A DNA stretch of 64,000 nucleotides from Lewinella sp050633125 (GTDB lineage: Bacteria; Bacteroidota; Bacteroidia; Chitinophagales; Saprospiraceae), in contig NZ_JBOEFX010000102.1 in NCBI RefSeq assembly GCF_050633125.1, positions 1 through 64,000 of the forward strand. The letters are read 5' to 3'. Under the pieces are notes generated by a model. It ran no database searches, was not told the DNA's origin, and worked only from the letters and a program-made list of their open reading frames with translations. A program made the position numbers and the translations under genes. Shown here piece after piece: positions 53,587 to 63,614 of this stretch (positions are counted from its first letter, which is position 1; every line of letters begins with the position of its first letter).

Positions 53587-54654
53587 CTAAGCAAGACCTT
53601 GCCGGAGTAAATCGAATAAAGCGGTGTTGATATAATAATTGCTCCGGCCAAGTCTCACTTTTTCAGTTAACCCCAGCGCTGTTAAGGTATTGAGGTATGT
53701 TGAAGCTGTATTACGATGAATATTTAGCGCCTTCTCCATAATCTGGATTTTGGTATAAGGGTGTTGAAAAAGGTGCTCCAGCAATTCTTTTCGATAAAAA
53801 GTAGTTTCCTCCCTCATTCTTGTTTTATAGCGCAACATCAATTCTCTTATTTCCTTGATGAGATAAATCGTTTGATAGGCTGTTTCTTCTACCCCTTTAA
53901 GTAGATAAACAACCCAGGCCTCCCATTCATTATTTTCACGTACAGCCTGCAAATGATGGTAATAGAGAAGTTTATTTTGAATGATGTAATGACTTAAATA
54001 TAAAACGGGGATATCCAACAAACCTTCTTTTACCAAATACAAAATATTGATAATACGCCCAGTACGTCCATTGCCATCATAGAAAGGGTGGATACTCTCA
54101 AACTGATGATGAATAATCGCCATTTTTATTAATGGATCAAGCGTATCCAGGTTATTATCGTTAATATACTTTTCTAGATTCCCCATGAGGTCTTTGATCT
54201 CCTCTCGATCTTGAGGAGGCTCATAAACCGTTTCTCCTAAATTATTCTTCAGCGTCGTACCGGGAATGACACGGAAGCCTGCATTATTATTTTCTAACTC
54301 ACTTTGGATAGCTAAGATGGTACGATTGAGCAGTAAGCCTGTTTCTCGAACCATCTGAAACCCCGTATTTAAGGCAGATATATAGTTTTGTACTTCTTTT
54401 GCAGCAAGATTTTGGTAACTATCGTCTATTCCTGCTCGAAATATCTCATCATTGGTCGTAATAATATTTTCTACAGCAGAACTATCTTTAGCTTCTCCCA
54501 ATCCCAATGTATTGATAAGAATATGCTCGTTAGGAATAGTTTTTGCTTCTCCTTTCAACTCAGCTAGTGCTCTACTCGCACTGTTAAGTTGCAACAGGAC
54601 AGGAATAGTCAGTAGATTAAGGTCGCGGGGTAAAGGTATAATTGAAGAAGCCAT
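53587..54654 (-). CDS. Class II Fic protein with C-terminal winged helix
   Basis: The 355-aa product has an N-terminal inhibitory helix motif S58-S-A-V-E62-N63 fitting (S/T)xxxE(G/N), the mark of self-inhibited class II Fic enzymes. The complete Fic motif HPFYDGNGRTGR spans 189-200, with catalytic His189. The C-terminal 80 residues form a winged helix (LEHLFQHPYTKIQIMEKALN, IHRNTASTYLNTLTALGL). Fic proteins transfer AMP from ATP to hydroxyls of target proteins. Three palindromes lie 16-121 bp upstream of the start, so the winged helix may repress its own gene (inference). Confidence 0.92.
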   Translation of the reverse strand: MASSIIPLPRDLNLLTIPVLLQLNSASRALAELKGEAKTIPNEHILINTLGLGEAKDSSAVENIITTNDEIFRAGIDDSYQNLAAKEVQNYISALNTGFQMVRETGLLLNRTILAIQSELENNNAGFRVIPGTTLKNNLGETVYEPPQDREEIKDLMGNLEKYINDNNLDTLDPLIKMAIIHHQFESIHPFYDGNGRTGRIINILYLVKEGLLDIPVLYLSHYIIQNKLLYYHHLQAVRENNEWEAWVVYLLKGVEETAYQTIYLIKEIRELMLRYKTRMREETTFYRKELLEHLFQHPYTKIQIMEKALNIHRNTASTYLNTLTALGLTEKVRLGRSNYYINTALFDLLRQGLA

Positions 54655-54669
54655 AAGTGCGCATTATAC

Positions 54670-54775
54670 GCACAAAATAATGCTTTTTTTGTGCATATAT
54701 ACATTGACGTGCACAAAAACAACACCTTTTTGTGCACGTTAATAATTCGCGCACAAAATCACGTCCGTTTCGTGC
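54670..54775 (-). promoter_or_regulatory. Three evenly spaced 25-bp palindromic operators upstream of fic
   Basis: Each site is GCACAAAA, nine variable bases, TTTTGTGC: 54670-54694, 54711-54735 and 54751-54775 (the last has TTTCGTGC). Starts are 41 and 40 bp apart, about four helical turns, so all sites face the same side of DNA. In the middle copy the arms extend to 13 bp (ACGTGCACAAAAA). The cluster fills the gap between the PBP1a stop and the fic start. Confidence 0.85.
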
Positions 54776-54793
54776 ACATCATAAAACGCTGTT

Positions 54794-57310
54794 TCACCTA
54801 CCCCCCCCATCATCCTTATCCTTGCCAAAGAGCACTTTACCCCAATGTTCTCGGCGCTCATCCCGGCGTTCGTATCGCTCACTCTTTCGGCGTATTCTTT
54901 GGGCGTATTCCGCCAGCGTTTCGTTTTCGCGACGGGGATTCTTATCAAGGAGCTCTTGCAGAAGCGCAGCGTCCATTGATTCAATGGTGCGGTTCCATTC
55001 TACCATCTGATCAACGGGGGCGTCTTCGTAACCCACAATCGGCATTTCTGGCAAATAAGGTGGGCATTCCAATAAGGCGAGCACCATCTCCGGCGGTTCA
55101 GGGTAGGTAGCCCTTCGGATCGCTTTGAAGTTGCTGTCTTTGATTACGCGTACGGTATAGGAGCCAAAAACTGGCAGTGCCGTACGTGATGCTTGTCCCC
55201 TTGAGAGGCTGCGAAAATGAATACCGGGATGGTCCGTACCTACCCATACACCTGTTACCATTTTGGGGTTAAACCCAACAAACCAACCATCAGCTTGATC
55301 TTGAGTGGTACCTGTTTTTCCCATTAGTGTACCGCCAATACCAAACTCGGTACGCAGGCGTTTTGCTGTGCCACTGTCTACCACGCTTTGCATAATATTC
55401 AGGATCATATCTGCGTGGCCGGGTTCTAGTACTTTCTTAAAACGATTGCCATCGGGACGATCAAAGGTTAATAAAACCTCACCTTCGGCCGTCTCTATCC
55501 GATCTAGGTAATGGAGGCGATCCGGGCGATAACCTCGATTGGCAAAGGTCGCATAAGTCGTCACCATGTCCAACAAGTTGGCCTCCACTGCCCCCAGTGC
55601 GATTGCAGGCACTTCTGGGATATTGCTACTGATCCCCATATCGTGTGCCAGCTTCACTACATTCTTGACGCCCGCCCGGAGGAGAAGTTCTACCGCAATG
55701 GTATTGACCGAATTACTGAGCGCACCCGCCAAGGAGTAAGCTCCACCGTATTTCCCATCGCTATTATGGGGCTGCCAGCCTTTGAACTGGTCATAAGTAC
55801 GTAGCTCATTCGAGGTATACTCACAGGGCATCATCCCACTCTGCAAGGCGGCCGTGTAAACAATTGGCTTGAAGGTAGACCCTACTGGCCGCCGTGATTT
55901 TACGTGATCATACTGGATAAAACGATGATCACCACCGCCTACCCAAGCCCTGACTAGCCCGGTCTGTGGCTCAACAGAAAGCAAGCCGACATTCAGTAAT
56001 GTCAAATAATGTTTGAGCGAATCCATCGGGCTGAGCAGCGTATCCACCGCGCCTTCTCCCCAAACGAAGATGGTCATCGGCATTGGCTTATCAAAACTCT
56101 TCTGAATCCGCGCTTCATTGGCCCCCTTTTGCTTTAAGTCTTGGTAACGCTGCGTTTTTTCCAATGCACTTTGCAGTGTTCTTTCCGACCAAGGGGTGCG
56201 CTTTTTCCAGTCGTCTTCAAACCGACGCTGCACCAATGGCAACTGGTAGGCCACTGCTGCCTCGGCGTGCCGTTGCATTCTGCTATTGATGGTAGTATGA
56301 ATTTTCAGGCCATCGGTATAAAGGTTATAAGCGCTGCCATCAGGTTTCTTGAGGTCCTTTATCAGGCTGGTGACTTCCTGGCGGAGTTGCTCGCGGAAAT
56401 AGGTAGCCATTCCTTCATTGTGGCCTTCTTGTTGGTAGTCTAGCTCAAGTGGCAAAGCTTGCAGGCTGTCCAAAACACTGGCCTCCAGGTGACCAGCGCG
56501 GGCCATTTGGCTCAACACTACGTTGCGGCGCTCCGTAGCAGCTTCCGGATGGCGACGAGGATTGTAAGCCGTCGTTGCTTTGAGCATTCCCACCAATACA
56601 GCCGCTTCTTCCGTACTCAGGTTTTCGGGCGACTCGTTGAAATACCGAAAAGCCGCCACTTTGATACCAAACGCATTTTCTCCGAATGGGACGGTATTGA
56701 GATACAGGCGCAGGAGTTCTTCTTTGTTGTAAATACTTTCCAACCTACGGGCTGTAAACATTTCCCGTAGCTTGTTGATAGGCATCCCTAAAAAAGCATA
56801 CCCTCGCCGAGGAAACAGATTTTTAGCCAACTGTTGGCTCAATGTGCTTCCCCCGCCAGAGGATTCATCACGCATTAATATTGACTTCACCAGTACACGG
56901 CCCCAGGATCGTAAATCAATACCACTGTGTTCAAAAAAGCGGGAATCTTCCGTAGCGACCAGCGCATTGATGACCTCGGGAGAAATCTCATCCAATCGCG
57001 CGTCGGTTCGGTTTTCTATGTAATACTTGCCCAGGAGCACACCGTCTTCGCTGTAAATTTCTGATGACTGGTTGTTCTCCACATTCTGCAACTCACCATA
57101 CGTAGGCAGTGCGCCGAAAGCACCCTGCCACACCAAAAAAGCCAACACTAATACAGCTACTACACCAGCGATTATTGGCCCACCTATTCCATAGATAGCA
57201 AGTCGCAATTTTGACTGCTCCTTGAACCAGGCTCCAAACCGTTGGCCTTTCTTCCCAAGGTACTGCTGAAAGCTAGTGGTGATTTTCTGAAATTCTTTTT
57301 GCCAATTCAT
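54794..57310 (-). CDS. Class A penicillin-binding protein (PBP1a-type)
   Basis: The 838-aa product has a membrane anchor (about 42-62). The GT51 glycosyltransferase domain (about 95-275) carries catalytic Glu121 (EDSRFFEHSGID) and GGSTLSQQLAKNLF. The transpeptidase domain has SxxK at Ser478 (STFK), SNSVN and KTGTTQD. The C-terminal tail (about 755-838) is long and highly charged. It polymerises and cross-links peptidoglycan. Alone on the minus strand with fic downstream. Confidence 0.95.
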   Translation of the reverse strand: MNWQKEFQKITTSFQQYLGKKGQRFGAWFKEQSKLRLAIYGIGGPIIAGVVAVLVLAFLVWQGAFGALPTYGELQNVENNQSSEIYSEDGVLLGKYYIENRTDARLDEISPEVINALVATEDSRFFEHSGIDLRSWGRVLVKSILMRDESSGGGSTLSQQLAKNLFPRRGYAFLGMPINKLREMFTARRLESIYNKEELLRLYLNTVPFGENAFGIKVAAFRYFNESPENLSTEEAAVLVGMLKATTAYNPRRHPEAATERRNVVLSQMARAGHLEASVLDSLQALPLELDYQQEGHNEGMATYFREQLRQEVTSLIKDLKKPDGSAYNLYTDGLKIHTTINSRMQRHAEAAVAYQLPLVQRRFEDDWKKRTPWSERTLQSALEKTQRYQDLKQKGANEARIQKSFDKPMPMTIFVWGEGAVDTLLSPMDSLKHYLTLLNVGLLSVEPQTGLVRAWVGGGDHRFIQYDHVKSRRPVGSTFKPIVYTAALQSGMMPCEYTSNELRTYDQFKGWQPHNSDGKYGGAYSLAGALSNSVNTIAVELLLRAGVKNVVKLAHDMGISSNIPEVPAIALGAVEANLLDMVTTYATFANRGYRPDRLHYLDRIETAEGEVLLTFDRPDGNRFKKVLEPGHADMILNIMQSVVDSGTAKRLRTEFGIGGTLMGKTGTTQDQADGWFVGFNPKMVTGVWVGTDHPGIHFRSLSRGQASRTALPVFGSYTVRVIKDSNFKAIRRATYPEPPEMVLALLECPPYLPEMPIVGYEDAPVDQMVEWNRTIESMDAALLQELLDKNPRRENETLAEYAQRIRRKSERYERRDERREHWGKVLFGKDKDDGGGR

Positions 57311-57353
57311 ACTGCTGTGTTGGACGGAGGTTATTTATCGCTTTTTTTCTTTG

Positions 57354-57474
57354 CCGCAGAGACACGGAGACACGGAGGTTATTTTTGCTTTTTTTCTTGC
57401 CACTAAGACACGAAACCACAGAATAACACAAAAAAATATTTCGTGAATTTTAGTGCCTTGGTGCTTTCGCGGCT
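57354..57474. repeat. Dispersed-type repeat (ACACGGAG / ACACGAA units)
   Basis: GACACGGAGACACGGAGG is followed by CACTAAGACACGAAACCAC and, inverted, TTTAGTGCCTTGGTGCTTTC. Units like this are typical intergenic repeats. It lies in the 57311-58074 gap, upstream of PBP1a, which otherwise holds the leader described next. Confidence 0.5.
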
Positions 57475-57643
57475 ACTTTTTTCTCTCGCAAGAAAACGAA
57501 CCGACGACAAAGATAGTGTTAATATAAAATGTTTTTTATTTTTTAATCATGCAATTTTTTAATTTAAAAAAACTGCCGTGCCTCTTCTGTGGCCAATTAT
57601 TTTCAACGTGAGAACTTTTGCTAAAACTCGCAAATCCCCATTA

Positions 57644-58074
57644 GAATGTCCGATTTCGTCAAATTGCTTTCGCAAGAAACGAGGGTTCTTTACGCTAAGA
57701 AATTCGGTAAGCATATTTTTTTTTAAAAAAACTACCCTCCCCCCACTTACCTCATCCCTACTATCGGACATATACCGATATACAAAACGAAAAAGCCATG
57801 TTCTACACCACTTGTTTGTGTTTGCTTTTAGCTGGCTTCAAGCTACTAAATCGCTGTCTGGCTGTGCAGCGCGTGAAATAGTTCACTCACTATTCATAGA
57901 AGGTGGAGCGCATTACAGAAGTGCTATTCCTTGCCAAACTCCTATCCCACCTTCCTCCCTCGAGAGGGAGGACCGAGGAGGGAGCTAAAACCCATATTCA
58001 AAAAAATGGAGATCGCTGAAAATCCAGAACAGAGTAAGCATTGTACCCAGTTTATTTATCAAAAAATTTTGCTG
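57644..58074 (+). promoter_or_regulatory. Conserved leader of T9SS cargo gene, copy 1
   Basis: GAATGTCCGATTTCGTCAA at 57644, CGCTAAGAAATTCGGTAAG at 57693, a T/A-rich block, ACATATACC and AAAGCCATG recur in order in copy 2 (from 60854), with 49 and 48 bp between the first two blocks. A CCTCCCTCGAGAGGGAGG palindrome lies at about 57951. The open frame 57578-57988 is not convincing as a gene. Confidence 0.45.
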
Positions 58075-60498
58075 ATGAGAAATTCATTTTTACTAACATT
58101 CATCCTATCACTGCTACTCTACGGAAGTACGAGTACACTCTTCGCCCAAACCCAATCCGTAGCCATCGAAGGCGTTGGCGCGGCTTATGCCTTAGCGGAA
58201 AAGGATGGCCTTATTTACGTTAGTGGGCGCACAGCAAATGCAGTGTATCGTTTTGACCCTACCGCCACTATGCCTATGCTAGAGACGGTAGCTACCTTAC
58301 CTATCAATGACGCTAATGATCCTTTTGGCTTGGCTTTCTACGGTGATGTATTGTACATAGGAACCCGCGAAAATGGTATTCATAAGATCGACCTTAGTAG
58401 TAGTATGCCAATGCTGGAGCAGGTGATCCCTCACCCGGGTGGGACCAGAATAATAGGTATGACCGTTGCTGGCGATGAGCTATTTTATGCCCCTCAGACC
58501 CTTGGTCGCATCGACAAAATTGACTTGACAGCTGCCACACCAAGTCCCGTCACCGTGGTCAGTGGCCTTTCGGGCCCAGCAGGGTTAGCAGTTAGGGGCA
58601 ATCAAATGTACATTACAGAGACTAATGCCAATAGAGTTTCTTCCTTTAATTATCTGGAGGCGAACCCAACCGTTACTCCGGTAGCTAGTGTTCCTGGCCA
58701 ACCTGTCGGCCTAAGTATTGATGGTAGTTTATTGTTCACTGCAGTAGTCGGCGGCCTGCGGCAAGTTAACTTAAACGACGCTATGCCTACATCGACTTCC
58801 GTACCAGGGGTTTCCTTAAGTGATCCTTGGGGTACCGTGGTCTACCAAGGTATCCTATACATCACCAATGACAATCGGGTATACAAAGTAGAAGGTTTAC
58901 TCCCAACTTTTTCCCTGCCCGTTACTTGTGCTAATGAAGACATGGTCACCCTCGGCGGTGCCTCCCCCACCGGCGGCGTATACAGCGGCCCCGGCGTAAC
59001 TGACAATGGCAACGGGGAAGACTTCACCTTTGACGTAGCTGGCCAGGGTACGGGTAGTTTTACCGTTACCTACACTATTGGCTCAAGCATGGCCAGCTCT
59101 ACATTGGAAGTAGTAGCCGCCCCCACCGTCACCTTCTCTACCGGCGGCCTCAGCGTGCAAGTAGATGCTGGTGTGCAAACTGGCCTCAGCGGAGGTATGC
59201 CTGCGGGTGGTGTGTACAGCGGCAACGGCGTAACCGACGATGGCAACGGCATGACCTACAGCTTTGATCCCGCCGCAGCGGGTGAAGGTGAAAATGTGAT
59301 CACTTATACTTATTCGGATGCGAATGGTTGTGGTGGTGAGCAAGGGGCTATCATTACGGTAACGGCACTAGCTGTACCCGGCGACCTTTGCGATGAGGCG
59401 ATTGACATCTCTGCTCAATTCGGGCAAGCTTTCAATGAGCCACAAACGACTGGTTTATTCGACAACACCATGTTTACTACAGGTGCAGATGACCCCGCTG
59501 CTGGTTTCGATTGCTTCTACGGAGGTGATGCGCTACAAAACTCTGGCTGGTTTTCCTTCACAGGTGATGGCAATACCTACCAGGTACGCAACGTACAATG
59601 TACTGGCCCTAATGCCGACCTCGACCTTCAGGCAGTCGCCTATAGCGGCACCTGCGGTAACCTTACCACAGTAGCCTGTAATGACGACAACCCTGCCGGA
59701 GGAACGCTAACCTTCCTTTTAGAATTTGACACCCAAGAAGGCGTAGAATACCTGATCCTCGTAGATGGTTATGATGGAACGGTTGGAGAGTTTTGTATCG
59801 AGGTGACGAACCTGACAGACCCTCTTCTACCTGGTGAAATGTGTACCAATCCCATCGACATCAGTGCCTTGATAGGCCAAGCAGAGATGGTACCGCAGGT
59901 ATCGGACACTTATGACAATGCGGAATACAACACCGATGATACCGATCTCCTACCTTCTTGTTTTTTCCAACTTCAAGACGGCACCGCGACTATGTACTAT
60001 GCTTTCACTGGCGATGGTAATCGCTATACGATCAACAGCATCAACAACAGCAACCTGGATGCCCCACTAGCCGGGGTCTTGTTCACTGGCACTTGCGGGA
60101 TGCTTACGGAAGTAGCTTGCGCTTATCAAGGGGGCGTTGCCAATTTTGGTATCGACATAGAGACGGAAGCAGGCGTCGATTACCTCTTGATGGTGACGGA
60201 AGATTTCCCTGAGTTATCGAATACTTTCAACCTCGAATTCACCAATCAGGGTACTACCGGTGTCACCGATATCGCAAATACCGCCCTGCGCGTCTTCCCT
60301 AACCCTACCAACGGTCTGGTACAACTGCCTCAAATCGACATGGAGCGCGTAGAAGCCTACGACGCTACCGGCCGCCTAGTCGTGAGCCAGCAGCAGCCCG
60401 GTACTAGTATCGACTTGGGTGCACAGCCTGCTGGCTTGTATATCCTGAAGATGTACGCTGGCCAGGAGGTGTACTCGGCGAAGGTCGTGAAGGAGTAA
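58075..60498 (+). CDS. T9SS-secreted propeller/Ig/PPC-like protein, copy 1
   Basis: The product has 807 aa from ATG 58075, which begins the signal peptide (MRNSFLLTFILSLLLYGSTS, FAQ); the frame extends upstream through non-coding leader. Residues about 30-280 are NHL/SMP-30-like propeller repeats (GLAFYGDVLYIGTRENGIHK, IDL). Two Ig-like GGVYSGxGVTD modules follow (about 300-440). Two PPC-like beta domains of the type DLCDEAIDISAQFG and WFSFTGDGNTYQV occupy about 445-710. The C-terminal T9SS type A tail is VFPNPTNGLVQLP...GLYILKMYAGQEVYSAKVVKE in parts. Probably cell-surface; ligand unknown. Confidence 0.85.
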   Translation: MRNSFLLTFILSLLLYGSTSTLFAQTQSVAIEGVGAAYALAEKDGLIYVSGRTANAVYRFDPTATMPMLETVATLPINDANDPFGLAFYGDVLYIGTRENGIHKIDLSSSMPMLEQVIPHPGGTRIIGMTVAGDELFYAPQTLGRIDKIDLTAATPSPVTVVSGLSGPAGLAVRGNQMYITETNANRVSSFNYLEANPTVTPVASVPGQPVGLSIDGSLLFTAVVGGLRQVNLNDAMPTSTSVPGVSLSDPWGTVVYQGILYITNDNRVYKVEGLLPTFSLPVTCANEDMVTLGGASPTGGVYSGPGVTDNGNGEDFTFDVAGQGTGSFTVTYTIGSSMASSTLEVVAAPTVTFSTGGLSVQVDAGVQTGLSGGMPAGGVYSGNGVTDDGNGMTYSFDPAAAGEGENVITYTYSDANGCGGEQGAIITVTALAVPGDLCDEAIDISAQFGQAFNEPQTTGLFDNTMFTTGADDPAAGFDCFYGGDALQNSGWFSFTGDGNTYQVRNVQCTGPNADLDLQAVAYSGTCGNLTTVACNDDNPAGGTLTFLLEFDTQEGVEYLILVDGYDGTVGEFCIEVTNLTDPLLPGEMCTNPIDISALIGQAEMVPQVSDTYDNAEYNTDDTDLLPSCFFQLQDGTATMYYAFTGDGNRYTINSINNSNLDAPLAGVLFTGTCGMLTEVACAYQGGVANFGIDIETEAGVDYLLMVTEDFPELSNTFNLEFTNQGTTGVTDIANTALRVFPNPTNGLVQLPQIDMERVEAYDATGRLVVSQQQPGTSIDLGAQPAGLYILKMYAGQEVYSAKVVKE

Positions 60499-60690
60499 GC
60501 AGGGTGTAAGGGTTAGCGCTTTTTACACGCTTATCCATCCGAAATTTCCGGGACAACGCTTACCTTTTTACATGACCCTCCCTAACCCTCCCTGGAAGGG
60601 AGGGAACTGCACCTATCCTTACCCCCTCCCTTCTAGGGAGGGCCGGCGTGGGTCCTAAAGACCACAAGAAATTAGCTTTTTTTAAGGGAG
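60499..60690 (+). repeat. 3' repeat unit, copy 1
   Basis: This stretch, including a CCCTCCCTGG/AAGGGAGGG palindromic segment and its partner CCCTCCCTTCTAGGGAGGG, is nearly identical to 63615-63806 after the second cargo gene. No coding potential. Confidence 0.8.
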
Positions 60691-60693
60691 AGT

Positions 60694-60728
60694 GCCCGTC
60701 GTCTTCGAGAGAAGCGGCGGGCTTTTTT
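60694..60728 (+). terminator. Rho-independent terminator, copy 1
   Basis: GCCCGTCG (60694-60701) pairs with CGGCGGGC (60715-60722) around a CTTC-GAGA-GAAG inner stem, followed by six T. Confidence 0.92.
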
Positions 60729-60853
60729 GTTAATTCTAAAAAAAGCGAAGGGGTCTGCTACCACGAGCAACTATGCTCATAAATATTTGACAGCTTAGTG
60801 ACCGTTCCCTCCGTAATGATCGATAAACCACTAAAACCCAGCCTCCCCCCTGA

Positions 60854-61208
60854 GAATGTCCAATTCCGTCAAGCCCTCCACTAAGAAACAAGAGATACTT
60901 GCGCTAAGAATTTCGGTAAGAATTTTTTTTAAAAAAACAGCTCCCGCACTTACCTCTACCACTCCACCTGACATATACCCACATACGAAACGCAAAAGCC
61001 ATGATCTACACTACATTCTTGTGCCTGCTTTTAGTCTGCTCTGCAGTACTGCATCGGTACTTTTCAGTGCAGCAGTTTGGATGGCCTGGCAGGGAGGATT
61101 AGGGTGGGTCAAAATGGCTAGGGTGGATCCTGAAAACCCCTATTCAAAAAAATGGAGGAAGCTGAAAATCCAGAAAAGAGTAAGCATTGAACCCAATTAA
61201 AAATTTTT
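60854..61208 (+). promoter_or_regulatory. Conserved leader of T9SS cargo gene, copy 2
   Basis: GAATGTCCAATTCCGTCAA at 60854, CGCTAAGAATTTCGGTAAG at 60902, the ACATATACCC and AAAGCCATG blocks, and ATTCAAAAAAATGGAG before the start match copy 1. Coding potential of 60856-61200 is not supported. The 60729-60853 gap shows nothing else. Confidence 0.45.
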
Positions 61209-63614
61209 ATGAAAAAGTTTTATCTTTTATTTTTACTGTGCTCCTTGAGCATGATGACTGCCAAGGCGCAGGTGACGGATATTCTAACAGGCTTAACCTT
61301 CCCCTATGATTGTGCCCTGTACGGAGACGATCTTTACATTGCAGAACTAGGAGCAGGTCGTATTGTCAAGATTGACATTACTGCTCCCGCTCCACCTGCT
61401 ATTGAAGTAGTGCTGACTGGATTAAGCAGCCCAGCAGCCATGACCATCAGTGGAGACTTCCTCTATTACGGCGAAAGCGGAGCCGATAGAATTTCCAGGA
61501 TTGATCTTACCCAGGCTACTCCAGTACCTGAAGTAGTGCTCAGTACAGGACTTGCCACCCCGAATGACCTTTTCGTTGATGGTGACTTTCTTTACATCAC
61601 CGACGAGGGAGTAAATCAATTAATACGGGTAGACCTCACGGAAGCAACCCCTACGCCTGTTGTGATAGCGAGTGGATTATCTGCTCCTTTAGGCATAGCA
61701 AAATTTGGGGATGCCATCTATCTATCTGTATTTAGTAGTTCTTCGATCGTAAAGGTCGACATTACCCAAACACCTGCAGTGGTAACAACAGTAGCTACTG
61801 GCTTTACCCAGCCTGCTGGAATAACACTGGATGGTAGCTTCCTATATATTGCCGAAGGCGGTCAAGTTTCCAGAATTAACCTTAATGCTGATACGCCTAC
61901 AGCTGAAGCAGTAGTAACGGAGGGCATCGTGGGTTCTCGCAATGTCGCGTTTGACGGTATAGATATGTATATCGCCCAGACGGGTGGTACCTTTGGAGCA
62001 ACAGGTAAGGTTTCTAAACTGGCGATCGGCACCCCCGCATTTTCCAACCTACCTAATGTTTGTTCGGATGATATGCCGATGATGCTCGGCGGTGCTTCAC
62101 CAAGTAGTGGTGTGTACTCCGGCCCTGGTGTAACCGACAATGGCGACGGCAGTACCTTCTCTTTCAACCCTACAGCAGCGGGAGGAGTAGGAACCTTTAA
62201 CGTTACCTACACACTTGGTGGCGTGATGGCTAGTACTACACTTGAAGTCGTAGCCGCCCCCACCATCACCTTCTCCACCGGCGGTCTCAGCGTACAAGTA
62301 GATGCGGGTGTGCAAGCTGGCCTCAGTGGCGGTATGCCTGCGGGTGGTGTATACTCCGGCAACGGCGTCACCGACGACGGCAATGGCATGACCTACAGCT
62401 TTGACCCGGCAGCAGCGGGCGAAGGCGAAAATGTCATCACTTATACTTACGCAGATGCCAATGGTTGTGGTGGTGAGCAAGGGGCTGTTATTACAGTAAC
62501 GGCACTAGCTGTACCCGGCGATCTTTGCGATGAGGCGATTGACATCTCTGCTCAGTTTGGCGGGCCTTACAATGAGCCGCAAACGACCAACATGTTCAAC
62601 AATACCAACTTTACAACGGGTGCTGACGACCCTACGGCTGGCTTCGACTGCTTCTATGGAGGTGACCAGCTCCAAAACAGTGGCTGGTTCTCCTTCACGG
62701 GCGATGGCAACACCTACCAGGTACGCAATACCGTGTGCACCGGCCCTGGTGGAATAGACCTTCAGGCAGTGGTCTACAGCGGCAGCTGCGGCAATCTTAC
62801 CACCGTAGCCTGTAATGATGACGATCCTGCTGGAGGCTTGGCCTTTTTCATGGAATTCGATACCGAAGAAGGCGTAGAATACCTGATCCTCGTAGATGGT
62901 TTTGATGGAACGGTTGGAGATTTTTGTTTAGAAGTAACCAATGTGACGGAGCCGCTGCCGGGGGATGAGTGTGCGGATGCAATTGATATTAACAACTTGT
63001 TTGGTCAAGCGCAGATGGTGCCGCAGTTGTCGGAGGAATATGATAATAACGGCTACAGCGTTTCGAGTACCGATCCCACATCTACTATCTGTGGAATAGG
63101 CTTTACAGAAGCCAGCCCCATTTGGTTTACGTTCATAGGAGATGGTAACCTCTACAATATTGCTAGTGTTGATGCCACCCTCAATCTTAATAATGTTCTC
63201 TATTCCGGCGAATGTGAAAGTCTCATTGAATTGAACTGTAATTTTCCTCCAGGGGACGACTTTGGATTTGATTGGCAAACCGAAGCTGGCGTAGAGTACT
63301 CTTTATTAGTTAATAATAGTGATTTCGGTGCAACAGGTACCTTCAATATCCAAATCACCAACCAAGGCTCCGTAGGCGTGACCAACATCTCAGAAACCGC
63401 CCTGAGCGTCTTCCCTAACCCTACCAATGGTCTGGTACAACTGCCTCAAATCGACATGGAGCGAGTAGAAGCCTACGACGCTACCGGCCGCTTGGTCGTA
63501 AGCCAGCAGCAGCCTGGCACCAGCATCGACTTGGGTGCGCAGCCGGCGGGCTTGTATATCTTGAAGATGTACGCTGGCCAGGAGGTGTACTCGGCGAAGG
63601 TCGTGAAGGAGTAA
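61209..63614 (+). CDS. T9SS-secreted propeller/Ig/PPC-like protein, copy 2
   Basis: The 801-aa product is a tandem paralogue of 58075-60498. It has a signal peptide (MKKFYLLFLLCSLSMMTAKA), about six propeller repeats (about 22-275; GDDLYIAELGAGRIVKIDIT), two Ig-like GGVYSG modules, two PPC-like domains and the same T9SS tail. The Ig/PPC segment (about 62240-62520) and the tail (from about 63400) are almost identical to copy 1. The propeller and second PPC regions have diverged, so ligand specificity may differ. Confidence 0.85.
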   Translation: MKKFYLLFLLCSLSMMTAKAQVTDILTGLTFPYDCALYGDDLYIAELGAGRIVKIDITAPAPPAIEVVLTGLSSPAAMTISGDFLYYGESGADRISRIDLTQATPVPEVVLSTGLATPNDLFVDGDFLYITDEGVNQLIRVDLTEATPTPVVIASGLSAPLGIAKFGDAIYLSVFSSSSIVKVDITQTPAVVTTVATGFTQPAGITLDGSFLYIAEGGQVSRINLNADTPTAEAVVTEGIVGSRNVAFDGIDMYIAQTGGTFGATGKVSKLAIGTPAFSNLPNVCSDDMPMMLGGASPSSGVYSGPGVTDNGDGSTFSFNPTAAGGVGTFNVTYTLGGVMASTTLEVVAAPTITFSTGGLSVQVDAGVQAGLSGGMPAGGVYSGNGVTDDGNGMTYSFDPAAAGEGENVITYTYADANGCGGEQGAVITVTALAVPGDLCDEAIDISAQFGGPYNEPQTTNMFNNTNFTTGADDPTAGFDCFYGGDQLQNSGWFSFTGDGNTYQVRNTVCTGPGGIDLQAVVYSGSCGNLTTVACNDDDPAGGLAFFMEFDTEEGVEYLILVDGFDGTVGDFCLEVTNVTEPLPGDECADAIDINNLFGQAQMVPQLSEEYDNNGYSVSSTDPTSTICGIGFTEASPIWFTFIGDGNLYNIASVDATLNLNNVLYSGECESLIELNCNFPPGDDFGFDWQTEAGVEYSLLVNNSDFGATGTFNIQITNQGSVGVTNISETALSVFPNPTNGLVQLPQIDMERVEAYDATGRLVVSQQQPGTSIDLGAQPAGLYILKMYAGQEVYSAKVVKE

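Noticed and set aside
57578..57988. Open frame in the leader of the first T9SS cargo gene
   Set aside because: Similarity to the second leader is at DNA level with changes that disrupt the protein; it looks like conserved leader, not a gene.
60856..61200. Open frame in the leader of the second T9SS cargo gene
   Set aside because: Same reasoning as for the first leader; the two translations do not stay aligned.
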